64,000 bases of DNA from Crotophaga sulcirostris. Taxonomy: Eukaryota > Chordata > Aves > Cuculiformes > Crotophagidae. The DNA is taken from positions 257,757 to 321,756 of the forward strand of contig VYZB01000283.1 in NCBI GenBank assembly GCA_013397455.1, in the 5' to 3' direction. The number at the start of each line of letters is the position of its first letter. Within the stretch, counting starts at the first letter, position 1. Shown here one piece after another: positions 27,301-37,094 of the stretch. The notes under the pieces are model-generated. The model ran no database searches. It was not told where the DNA came from and saw nothing but the letters and a program-made list of their open reading frames with translations. The translations under genes and the position numbers were made by a program.

Positions 27301-28619
27301 TCTCTGCACTACTTCTCTACATGGACGCCTGACACATGAACTCAGAGTGACTGTGTTTTTGCAAGATATCAACAGCTATCTCACAGTATAGTGAGCCTGG
27401 TTTGAACACCTGTTTCAGGGTGTGTCTATGCAGACTGGCTAGATTTCTGGTAATACTCTATTTTACTGTTCTTTTAGCCTGGATAGAGATGTATGAGATT
27501 TCCCAATAAGGCATTCTTAGTATGTGCTAGAGTACCCATGCAAGTCTTTACTGCAGAGTAGCCAAAGATTTGACTGCATGAATGCAGACAGTAGGACAGT
27601 AGCCCTCCTGGATAGTATGATTGATTCTTACCTCCCCAAGGTTATTTCTTAAGAGATGTTTTCAAGACACAGTGGTGGAAGTGGCTGATGCCTCTAGGCA
27701 ATGAATTGTAGTGAAAATCTTTGGTTTGGTCTCCTTGATTTAGGAAATCAACCCTCTTAGAGCAGACAGAGAATGATTTCAAGGTAACGAGTTGAGAGCA
27801 GGGAAAAGCAAAATTCACTGTTTTAAAATAGTTCAAGCAAAATGTATGGTTTTGCTTTTTACTTTTCACAAACAATTCTCCAGGTTACTAGGACAACCAT
27901 TTCAGTAATTTATCTGATGGGGAGGTCAATGTTCCTTTGAAAAACAAATGGGTGCAGTGAACCTTTACTTCTCTCCTCTTGGACCCAGCTGCCTAAACAC
28001 TGCAAAAAAGTGTGAACGTGGGGCAGATATGGCCTTGAAAGGGACACGGGAAAGTAGGACACGTGCTCTGGGCCAAATCTTTCTTTAGAGGAATCCATGT
28101 GAAAGGACAAACACATGTAGGAACTCACAAGTATAACTGGGAACAGAACTGGGTCTCATACTTGCAAAGTTGCCTAAGCTCCTTTTTTTCTGTCAGCATA
28201 GCAATTATCTGGACTTCCCTATGCCTTTTTTACCTCTTTCATTTTGCAGAGCAAGTAATGTGCTTCAGGCATCCAGCTGCTGTCAGAGTTGGGATGGCTA
28301 CAGCTTGCATCTTCTGATTTGGAGGGTGCCAGGACACGTACAGGGAGCATCTTGCTGATTTGAGTCCAGGTTATGGTGCTGGTGACAAACGTGGGTTTTT
28401 TTAGTTAAAGCAAAAAGAAATCAGATAAAATGTTTCAGTATTGATGTCAAACCACTTATTATCATTAAATATGTGGGTTCTAGTTTTGGTGGATAAGCTA
28501 ACATGTGTGTTTGTAAGTGGAAATTTTCCCATGCAAAAAAGGTGGAGATGCTTTTCGCAGTAGTGGAATGACCTTGGACTTCAGGTACCACGTGGAGATT
28601 CATATAGAGCCAAAATACT
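24381..28619. other. Intergenic, no supported gene
   Basis: Holds a 142-codon plus frame (24539-24967) overlapped by a 107-codon minus frame. Neither shows a recognised domain. The rest is AT-rich with nothing identified. Confidence 0.4.
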
Positions 28620-29150
28620 TCACAGTATCACAAGGTTGGAAAGGACCTCTGAGATCATTGAGTCCAACCTATAACCCAACACTAACACCAACCCATCATC
28701 TAAACCATGACACTGAGTGCCTCATCCAATCTCCTCTTAAACACCTCCAGGGTCGGCGACTCCACCACCTCCCTGAGCAGCGCATTCCAATGGCCAATTA
28801 CTCTTTCAGTGAAGAACTTTTTCCTAATATCAAGCCTAAACNGCATTCCAATGGCCAATCATCCTTTCAGTGAAGAACTTTTTCCTAATATCAAGCCTAA
28901 ACTTTCCCTGACAAAGCTTCAGTCCATGTCCTCTAGTTCTGTCACTGGTCACCTGAGAGAAGAGACCAACTCCTGCTTGACTACAACCTCCTTTTAGGCA
29001 GTTGTAGAGAGCAATAAGGTCACCCCTGAGCCTCCTCTTCTCCAGACTAAACAGCCCCAGCTCCCTCAGTCGCTCCTCGTAGGGCTTGGGCTCCAAAGCC
29101 TTCACCATCTTCGTTGCTGTCCTCTGGACACACTCCAGTATCTTGACATC
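28620..29150 (-). mobile_element. CR1 LINE, CACAGTATCAC-tail subfamily, with N
   Basis: Begins with TCACAGTATCACAAGGTTGG, the reverse of the tail seen at the right ends of the plus-strand copies at 52962 and 56418. It then runs through the 3' UTR (GAGATCATTGAGTCCAACC) into the ORF2 C-terminus: [32 protein letters not shown] and [17 protein letters not shown] are readable on the minus strand between 29108 and 28836. A 60-bp segment is present twice (28782-28841 and 28843-28902) on either side of a single N at 28842, probably an assembly join. Confidence 0.92.
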
Positions 29151-30066
29151 TTTACTTGGTCAGATCTTCTAATGTTTGAATTTGAGATTCTGCCTTAGAT
29201 CAAATGATCTGCACTGAAGGCATGGGTGAGGATCTTGATGTCCCCTTAGACAGAAAACATGAAGCACTTTATATACGTGTTTTACCATAACTGAAAGAAA
29301 CGCCAAAGTAGCAAAACACTACTGTGACCCATGGAGGATCACACAGGGAGTGTTCCTCTAATTACGAAAAACCAGCAGAACGTGAAGTTCTAATGTGTGA
29401 AACAATGTAGTATGTCATGATAATCTGGCACAGAGTGATGGTACACATTAAGTCTGGCTAGAGGGGAGGGTGGATGCTTGAGAGGTACTTTAAGAAGTAT
29501 TCTGTCATGAGTTGTCAGCAGCAGAGGTAGCAGCAATGAATTCTGACACCGGAGGGATTTTACTCCTTCAGCTCTCCTGCATTAAGAGACTGTAGAATCA
29601 GGGCTATCTGACAGGTTGTGTGAGTAGAAGAACATGGATGAGTAGAACATAACGACCTGAGGTGAAAAGTCAGTTGGTAACATGAAAATTTCTTGCAATA
29701 GGGAATGGTTCAGGTGTGAAATATTTCCCTAGAACAATGCTATGACTTTGTCCATGCTTCCTGGCACTGTCTTCAAATTTTGCCTTGGTTAAACATAGCA
29801 TCAACCTGTTGGAGTTCTCAGAACTATATCATGGCTGACCTAAAGGGAAACATGCCGACCTTGGCAACAAACGCACCCAGGATTGCTGATACTGTGAACT
29901 GCAGGATATGACTTGAAGGTAGAATGAATGACTACCAGGGAAGTCTGCCCCTCTTTCCAATAGGGGCAGAACACACCTTTTCAGGTGGGGACTGATGAGT
30001 GGTGCAGTGTTTTGAATTCCTCCCTACACACTGATAGGGGACAATTTGCCTAGCTGCCATTATACT
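29151..30066. other. Intergenic, nothing recognised
   Basis: No supported feature. Confidence 0.45.
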
Positions 30067-30170
30067 ATCATAGAATGGTTTGGGTTGGAAGGGACATTAA
30101 ATATTATCCAGTTCAAATCCCCTTGCCATGGACAGGGAAACTTTCCACTGGATCAGGTTGCTTATTCTTC
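30067..30170 (-). mobile_element. CR1 LINE 3' end fragment
   Basis: Reversed tail ATCATAGAATGGTTTGGG, then TTGGAAGGGACATTAAATA, CCCCTTGCCATGGACAGGGA and CCACTGGATCAGG. Very short, about 100 bp. Confidence 0.88.
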
Positions 30171-32162
30171 TGAAAGAAAATGTAGTGCTTTACCCCATGC
30201 TCTGTGGTTTTGCAAGTACAGACAGAGATAGGATTGATCCTTTACGTTATCTGCAGGCAGTCCTTAGTGTCATGGGTCCCATTTGAAAAAGAACAACCAA
30301 ACAACTTTTTTAAAGAAAGAAGCTTTTCACTAGCTGCTGCATAAGTATCATTTTGCTTTTGCTAGATCATTTGGTTTTGTCCTACTAATCTAGTTCAGTA
30401 TCTGTTTTCTGGATAATGTTCATTACCGGGTAAGCTTTACTATTTTATTTTAAAAGGAAAAGGTTTAAAGAATAGAAGAGAAACCCTTGAAAATTATCTT
30501 ATTGATGGTTTCCACTTAATACTGACAAATCTATTTGTACTCTGTGTGACAGAGATGTGGATTCCTCAGATCTCAGCTGAAGTATACTACAATGCACCTC
30601 AGTGAATGAACCTACAGACCACTGGTTTAGAAGAGGTTTTTTCTGTAAAAATATGAAACCTTCTAAATACCCTTAAATCTGTGCACCAATGAAATGTTTT
30701 GATTGGTTTGTGCAAAGAAATAAGTTAATATTGTTATTCAGCTCCATACTCTGACACCTATGAAGAAAGATAATGCAAAGTCATGCTGGAAATCTCTAAA
30801 CGAACTCTTTATTTGTGCACTTAACTAATCTGAACGATACTGCTTGCAATAAATCAGGAAAAAAATATAAGTGAATTGCATAAATTTGCAGGTCAAAGGC
30901 TGGCTGCCAGGCCAAGTGCAGATTGCACAACTGCTTCCTCTTCTGGAAAGTTTATGTAGACAAAGTGTTGGACTGAATTATTTGTTTCCAGATAAGATAC
31001 ACAAGGAGAAACAATAATATTGATATTTATTCCATGTGATGTGTCTATTTGGATAGCTATAGCAAAGAAGCCCCAAAATGCTGTTTGGAATTGTCTTATT
31101 GTCCAAGCAAATAAAAGACAGTGAGTCATTATTGTACAAGAATATTTTTCTGTAAAGAATCATACTGTGTGCAAAAAAAAATGGTAGATCTTGTGGTTTT
31201 GGGAAGGCATCCTGGCTTTATTTGTAGAGGTAATAGAGTTTTCCAAATTCTAGTGGGAAATGGAGAGGATCTCCTTCTTATACATAGAAGACAACTTTAT
31301 TTCTGCAGGTTTGTGCACATAGGAAGTGTTCATGATTTTACTGCTTACAGAGCCTGCCAAGCCATCATATGGTTTCATCTTGTATCTATGCTGTAAGCAA
31401 GTATGGACTTGGATATCTTTGTTTTAAAATGTTTGACATGCAACACCTCAGTAGATTGAAGATAGTTTTGAAAAACCTAATAACAGGACAGTCTTATAAC
31501 ACCAAACCAAAAAAATGCCTTAGCTTCTCTGGAAGCTTAATTTTTCCTTCACTGATCTGGATGCATTTCTTACCTACCAATAAATATCTGGATAAAGCAT
31601 ATAAAAGCCTTTGCTTCTGTCAAAAAAATCAGTATGAGTTATTTAAGAGCTCTGTGCAAATGCTGCTGTGGATAAAGGCCCAGACAACTTGAAAGAGACC
31701 ATAAAAAGACCACCCCTCAGTCTGACAAGTATTTATTGAGTCAAATTTTCTAAAGGCGTCCCTGTGAGTTAAACTGTATGTGAAACAATAGCTTTGTATT
31801 TATTAAACCAACTTATTCTAGTAGGATTAAAATATATTATGAAGCATGTTACTTTGATGTGGGTCTTGAGAGTATAGAACTCTTTCTCATGAAGTGTTTC
31901 TATATTCTATATCACATGGTTGAAAGTACGCATCTTAACAGGGGATCAGCAGTTCTGGCTCCCTGGAGACTGGAGTTTCAAAATAGATGGCCTCAAAGAT
32001 AAAAATGTACAGCACTTACTACTTAAACTGAACACATTGGCATGAATTTGTTTCATTTGTTCAGGGCACTTAAATTTAGCAAGCTTGATCGATTATTCCA
32101 CTGAATTGAGTAAGACACCTTGGACGAAAATCTTGGCATGCTGTAAGTTTTACAGGAAGCAG
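30171..32162. other. Intergenic / far upstream of OSGIN1
   Basis: AT-rich. No exon or repeat recognised. Confidence 0.4.
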
Positions 32163-32172
32163 GCTGACTCAT
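32163..32172 (-). promoter_or_regulatory. Distal antioxidant response element (NRF2 site)
   Basis: GCTGACTCAT, which reads ATGAGTCAGC on the minus strand. This fits the NRF2/small-MAF consensus RTGASnnnGC exactly. It lies about 600 bp upstream of the predicted OSGIN1 start of transcription. The identical ten-mer is repeated at 32653. Confidence 0.55.
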
Positions 32173-32652
32173 TTTACTGCTACTGTGCAACAGATTTATA
32201 ACATTTTGTCTAACTGCAGAAAAAAAATATAGAAACCTACATAAAATGTATCTATGATATAATAGTAAGGTGAACATAAAACTACAAACTGTCCAAAGTA
32301 GGAGAAAGCCATCACAATTTCCTGTCCTTTTATGGCCAAAAAGATCACTAGTTTAAAAATAAGCATACAGTGCTACCCTACCACTTCTATTCCCACCTGT
32401 AATTATGACTAGCAGTTTTTTCTTTTAAATATAGAGGGAAAACCCAGTTCTGCCACAGGAAGCATTGCATTTATGAAGTCTCTGGTTTTAGTTTGCCCTG
32501 AAGGTTTAAAAAAAAGGTATTTGTTCAGTGCAGGACTTTTGCCATCCATGGCTCCTATGAGCCTGCTGTTGCTGTAGTCACGCAGTCAGCTGAATGTTAC
32601 TAAAGAAGATCACTACATCATTCATTCACAAGCTGGGAAAGGAAGTATTCCT

Positions 32653-32662
32653 GCTGACTCAT
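32653..32662 (-). promoter_or_regulatory. Proximal antioxidant response element (NRF2 site)
   Basis: GCTGACTCAT (ATGAGTCAGC on the minus strand; extended TGAGTCAGCA with the flanking base at 32652) matches RTGASnnnGC in full. It sits about 75 bp upstream of the TATA-like box at 32736 and about 105 bp upstream of the inferred start. OSGIN1 is an NRF2-responsive gene in mammals, so position and sequence agree. Confidence 0.7.
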
Positions 32663-32735
32663 GCTTATAAGCATTTTCCTTGCTCCACCCCCATTCATTT
32701 CAGCTCCTCCTCCCCTCTCAGTGCTGGTAGCCTAC

Positions 32736-32745
32736 TATATTTAAA
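32736..32745 (+). promoter_or_regulatory. TATA-like box of OSGIN1
   Basis: TATATTTAAA, about 30 bp upstream of an inferred start near 32766. A non-coding exon follows that ends at a consensus donor (CAAG|GTAAGT at 32855/32856). The region has few CpGs, so this looks like a TATA-type, inducible promoter rather than a CpG-island promoter. Confidence 0.6.
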
Positions 32746-32765
32746 CGGCTGACTTAGAGCAGGGA

Positions 32766-32855
32766 CAGGATTCAAGGTTTGTAGTTTGACTGGCTTTCCT
32801 GACTGTACCAGCATTTTCCTAAAGACCTCCCTTCTCATCGGACCTGCTGCTCAAG
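32766..32855 (+). other. OSGIN1: OSGIN1 exon 1 (5' UTR, noncoding)
   Basis: The predicted first exon runs from about 30 bp after the TATA-like box to the strong splice donor CAAG|GTAAGT. It contains no ATG, which suits a leader exon. It would splice to the acceptor at 36991 over a 4.1-kb intron. The left end is inferred only from TATA spacing, and the exon itself has no protein evidence. Confidence 0.55.
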
Positions 32856-33805
32856 GTAAGTAGGCTATAAGTAAATATAGAGAGCTCTGTCTGGCATACT
32901 GTAACATTACTTTCTGAATACCACAGAGGGGGTTTAGAAAGATATTATTTGTATGTACCATAGAGGTGAATTTTTTCCACATACATTAATCATGCTTGTG
33001 AGTAATTGGCTTGGTGTGACAGCACAAGTGAATGGGGGAAAAACAAACTTCTGAAACTTGTGGGCAAGCATGGAATGTAAAAGTTATTGAGATTCCTGTT
33101 TTTTGAAACCACTAGTGAATTAAATTTTAAAAACTGATGGTGAAATTACTGGGTTGATAAAGAAAAGAAGCTGAAGAAAATGGTTGCATTTATGTTACCA
33201 TTGCTCTTGTTTAAACCTGAATATCATTGTAGTTCTTTCAGTCTCTTCCATTATTTATATATGCTGACTGTATTGCTCTCCTGAACTCTCCATATGTGCT
33301 GTACAGGCCACACTTGGTGGCCCTTACTTGAGCAAAAGTCTCATTGATGTTATATTATAGGGAGAACTACTTGCATATGGCTGACGTAATTTATTTCTGC
33401 TAAAGATCATCTAGTGTCATTATCTTACTAAAGTCATATTTGTTTTTCCTTTCACTTACTGAAAACCTGTTTCAGTTGTGCAGCCTGGAACTACTAGGGG
33501 CCACACTGACCGACTTTATGTGAGTTATAGTCCCTCTAGGCTTAAGGCTGTGTCAGGAAGATAAGCAGAGTTTGGCACAGAATGAGGAATGAGCTGGATG
33601 CTTTTCCAAGCCAGAAAAATTATGTAACATCACAGAGACACTGAAATGCTTCGGAAGCAGTCAGGAGATAAATTGTGGAGCTGGCAGCATGCTTCTAAAT
33701 GAAGAAGAGGAGAGAGATATCCATTTAAAGTAGGAAGTCTAAACCAGGGACTGAAACAGGGATCAGTATCACAAAGTTGACTGTGTGAGTGCCCAGCAGC
33801 CTACC

Positions 33806-33817
33806 CTATATAAAAGG
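33806..33817 (+). promoter_or_regulatory. Strong TATA box in OSGIN1 intron 1
   Basis: CTATATAAAAGG followed by a GGAGGGAGGG tract, close to the ideal TATAAAAG form. It could mark an alternative OSGIN1 promoter, but no convincing donor follows within 200 bp (only GAG|GTATAT-type sites). It may be a chance match. Confidence 0.35.
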
Positions 33818-35929
33818 AGGGAGGGAAGCATAGTATTGGGTTTCTTACTAGCTCAGGCTTTCTCTTGCTGCTAACTAGTACTGTACAGATTTGAAATGAA
33901 CTTAAATGTCCTGCATGCTTTCCAATAGCTTCTGCAAGAAAATCTGTCCATCTACTACATGGTATTAGCTATACAGGTTATTGAGGTATATGTAGTCACT
34001 TGATTCTAAGATTGAAAAAAAAAAAAAATCAAATAATCCACCTTTAGCTCTAGTGGCAGGAAAAGTGAACATTTGGCCTGAAGCTGAAATGTCTGAGATG
34101 CTTGGAGCTCGGTTTTATAGCCATTTAGCCTAGAGGATGGGAATAGCTATAAAGATTCAGCATCCTGTTCATTTTCTGCTTAAAAAGAGGAACTATGAAT
34201 TACAGAGATGGCAGCTATCAGATGTGGAAGGGACTTCTTTCATGGCTAGAGACTTGCTAGGATAAACAGAAGGATCTCTGATGCTTAATCTTGTGGTGGT
34301 AATACTGTCTGGTGTCAAAACTTCACGAAACAAAGTGCATAGCACTTAAATGGTCATCATGGGGTTTTGGGAATCCAGATCTTTAATGAAAATGTGGTTA
34401 AAAATGGTCATGTATGTGTATGGAGCTAGTGATTTCATCATAATTAGGGTTTAGTTTAATTCCAGTAAATGCTCCTTTTTCATGTGTCAGAAGGTACAGA
34501 ATGGAGGAGGGTGAAATGAGGAGAGTGTTATTCCTGAGCCCGTGGCTGCTGGCTTTGCTCTCTATCAGGGTGGGGTAGAGTAACACAGTGCAATGACCAG
34601 GGGCCAAGGCAACCTCCCTTTAAAGCAAATCAGACCAGGCTGACTTCTACAGTCTTGTGCCTTTTTTTGTCCCTTCAGGCTTCCCCAGAAAAAATACTGG
34701 CACATGAGGGCAAGACTTTGTGCCCAAATCTTACAAACGGGCTTGCGGGCTTGTTATTTATATGCTGGCTTTGTTGCTTTCCTGGAACTCTTGCCATGAG
34801 CTGTACTAGGTTGGTTCAGCAGTCCTTGCTTCCAGTGAAAATCCCACGGATGTTGCTGGGTTACCACTGTCTGAGTGTATACAGTCTTTCTGTGCATGCT
34901 GCTGCAGAGCAGAAACATGGAAGATTGCTTCCAGAGATCTTGCTTTCCTCTTCCAGACTCCAAATTGTTTCACAGTAATAAGATGTGCACTGCATTAGGA
35001 AAAATTAATAAGAACTTGTCTTCTTGTGTAGTACGACCATGAAGAGGGATGGAGAAGAGACCTCTTCTAGCCTTCAGATAGGTACTGTGGTTTAGCTGGT
35101 TTGTGGAGAATACCTTACTGGTCACACCAGTGTCCTGTTCCTTTGGTGTCTATCGCCGTCCCAGGTGCTAGTGCTGAATTCTACCAATTGCAACTCTGGA
35201 GCTTTGTGGTAGGGAATCATTTGGGCGTAAATTTACAAAACAATCCACTGAAGGTGGTGCAAGTTTTGGTTTGTGTGGTAGAACCTACCCAAAAAGCTAT
35301 GGAAATACTTGGGCAGTTAGGTTGTGCTCCTGAAACTACCAGGGTTGGGTTAAATATGCCTTCAGGGGTTGATGTCCTCAGTATGAACACAACACAATGA
35401 AGTGTTTGTCTTCTGTAGTGATCTTTGAGTTTCAATTAAACTGGGAATCTAAGTTTTCTTGAAATCCAGCTCTCCTCAAAGCTAGGTGCTTGAAATTACT
35501 TAAATTAGAAAGCATGACTATTATGTCTTTTAAGTGGTTCTTGCCCTGTCAGGCAAAATTCATGAGAGTCTTAGCCTAATGCTTAGTTAAGGGGTAATAG
35601 GCAACCAGCAAGTGTTACTAAGCTGTGATCCAAAAATTTGGACCAAGCTGCTAGTTTTGAATTCAGCCTCATTATGTGCCTCTGTACTTGGATGAACACA
35701 GTCTTCTTGGAACAGCTCTGTCTAGCCCAGCAATGGCTGTGTATTTGTGTGGTATGAGAATTGTTCATTGCCTTGTAGGCAAATGCACTTACAAGACTCT
35801 GCCTGAAACCTGGGATTCTGCAAATCCTAAACTCACCTCTGGTTTTCTGACTGCTCATTCAGTCACCAGGGTCCTGCATTACTGTAGCTGCTGTGGTGTA
35901 AATGTCAGGCTTAAAGTGGAGCATTACAC

Positions 35930-36354
35930 TTGCAGGATGACATTTGCTGCAATAGCTTTGTCAAAGGCAGTGATGTGCCAGGCCTTATGGAAGTGTGCAG
36001 CGTGCTTGCCAAAGATCTTTCTGGGCTTCAAAAGGGTGTGGAAAGCATGTCCTACCGAACAAAGCCATGCCATTCAGTGGATTTTTACTTAACTTTCCAA
36101 ATGAGAATAATGTTTTTTATAAAAGACTCTATTCTCTGTTGAATAACTTCAAAGCTTATGCTGAATTTCAAAAAACTCATGTTTATTGTGGTAAGAATAA
36201 TTTTGAACTTCTCCAAATTAGTGGCAGTATAGTTGAATTCCTTGGAAAACTAAATAAATCGTTATATGACATGGTAGAATTCCTGCAGGAACAGCAAAAA
36301 GCTTTGATTCAGTGTCCACTGAATAGCTGCAGAATGATGACATTAGTTTTGTAG
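35930..36354 (+). pseudogene. Protein-like remnant, unidentified
   Basis: Two overlapping plus frames read helical, protein-like sequence: VCSVLAKDLSGLQKGVESM in one frame (about 35985-36050), then, after a shift near 36095, LYSLLNNFKAYAEF, FELLQISGSIVEFLGKLNK and SLYDMVEFLQEQQKA in another up to the stop at 36354. The composition (amphipathic Leu/Lys/Glu pattern) looks more like former coding sequence than chance. I cannot name the family. It may be an old retrocopy within OSGIN1 intron 1. There is no intact start, and the upstream frames are broken. Confidence 0.3.
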
Positions 36355-36691
36355 TTTACACTCTGGTAGCACCTTAGTCTCCAAAATAATTATGACTTAT
36401 ATTTTATTTAAAATCTTGTTGTTATTTACTTGTTCAGGCCTAGAACTCTCTATTTGCTGGAAAATTAAGGAAGAAGGTTCAGGAACTAGTGCTTTTCAAA
36501 AACCCTGTAGCGATGGAACGTGTTTGAAAATGCAGCCAGGAGATTTCCAGCCTCTGGGCAGAAATCTTGAGTGAGGTTTGCTGTACTTATCAGTAAATGC
36601 ACAAGTTGCTTTTGAAAGTACAAAGTATTGATGGTAATTATGACAATTTTATGCACATTAACGAGCTGCGTCACTTCAGTTACTGTAGCCA

Positions 36692-36718
36692 GGGGGGGTA
36701 GGGGTGGGGAGGAGGTGT
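36692..36718 (+). other. G-quadruplex candidate in OSGIN1 intron 1
   Basis: GGGGGGGTAGGGGTGGGG followed by AGGAGG. Four runs of three or more G with loops of one or two bases can be laid out. It lies about 280 bp before the exon 2 acceptor, on the transcribed (RNA-like) strand. Confidence 0.55.
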
Positions 36719-36991
36719 ACCCAAGTTGCCAGTTGTTTTGATGGGACTGGAATTTATGTGTGGAAGAAACAGATAAGGATTTTCTCTTTCGTGGTGTATA
36801 ATCAGGAAATCATCCTTTCGTTTTGGAGGCAGGAGGAGAAAAAGATAAGTAGGCCTGTCCTGCGTGTAATGTGATGGTCCGCAGTGCAAGGGTAATGCTT
36901 TAGATCAACCTGGGTTTGTGGGCTGTAGGAAGTCATGGGGTTTTCATCAAAAAAAAAGACAAATAATTCAAAACTTACTTCTTTTTTACAG

Positions 36992-37094
36992 GTAGATTCC
37001 AGGACCCAAATGCTTCCAGACGGGAACATGCACGCATTATTGACCAGACCACAGAATAAGAGTGGGTTCAAGCCACTGCCTGTTGTGATCATAG
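36992..37094 (+). CDS. OSGIN1: OSGIN1 exon 2 (first coding exon)
   Basis: Acceptor CTTTTTTACAG|GTAGATT at 36991/36992 and donor ATAG|GTAAGC at 37094/37095. It carries 36 nt of 5' UTR and the N-terminus, ending in KPLPVVIIG with the first base of the Gly codon. Two in-frame ATGs occur at 37010 and 37028. The second has A at -3 (first has C) and gives 15 residues before PLP, the same as human OSGIN1. Confidence 0.9.

Larger units (their letters stand above)
32856..36991 (+). other. OSGIN1 intron 1
   Basis: A 4.1-kb intron if exon 1 is right. It holds a second strong TATA box (33807), a poly-A run (34014-34028), a protein-like but broken stretch (about 35930-36354) and a G-run near 36692. No CR1 copy was recognised in it. 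Confidence 0.5.
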
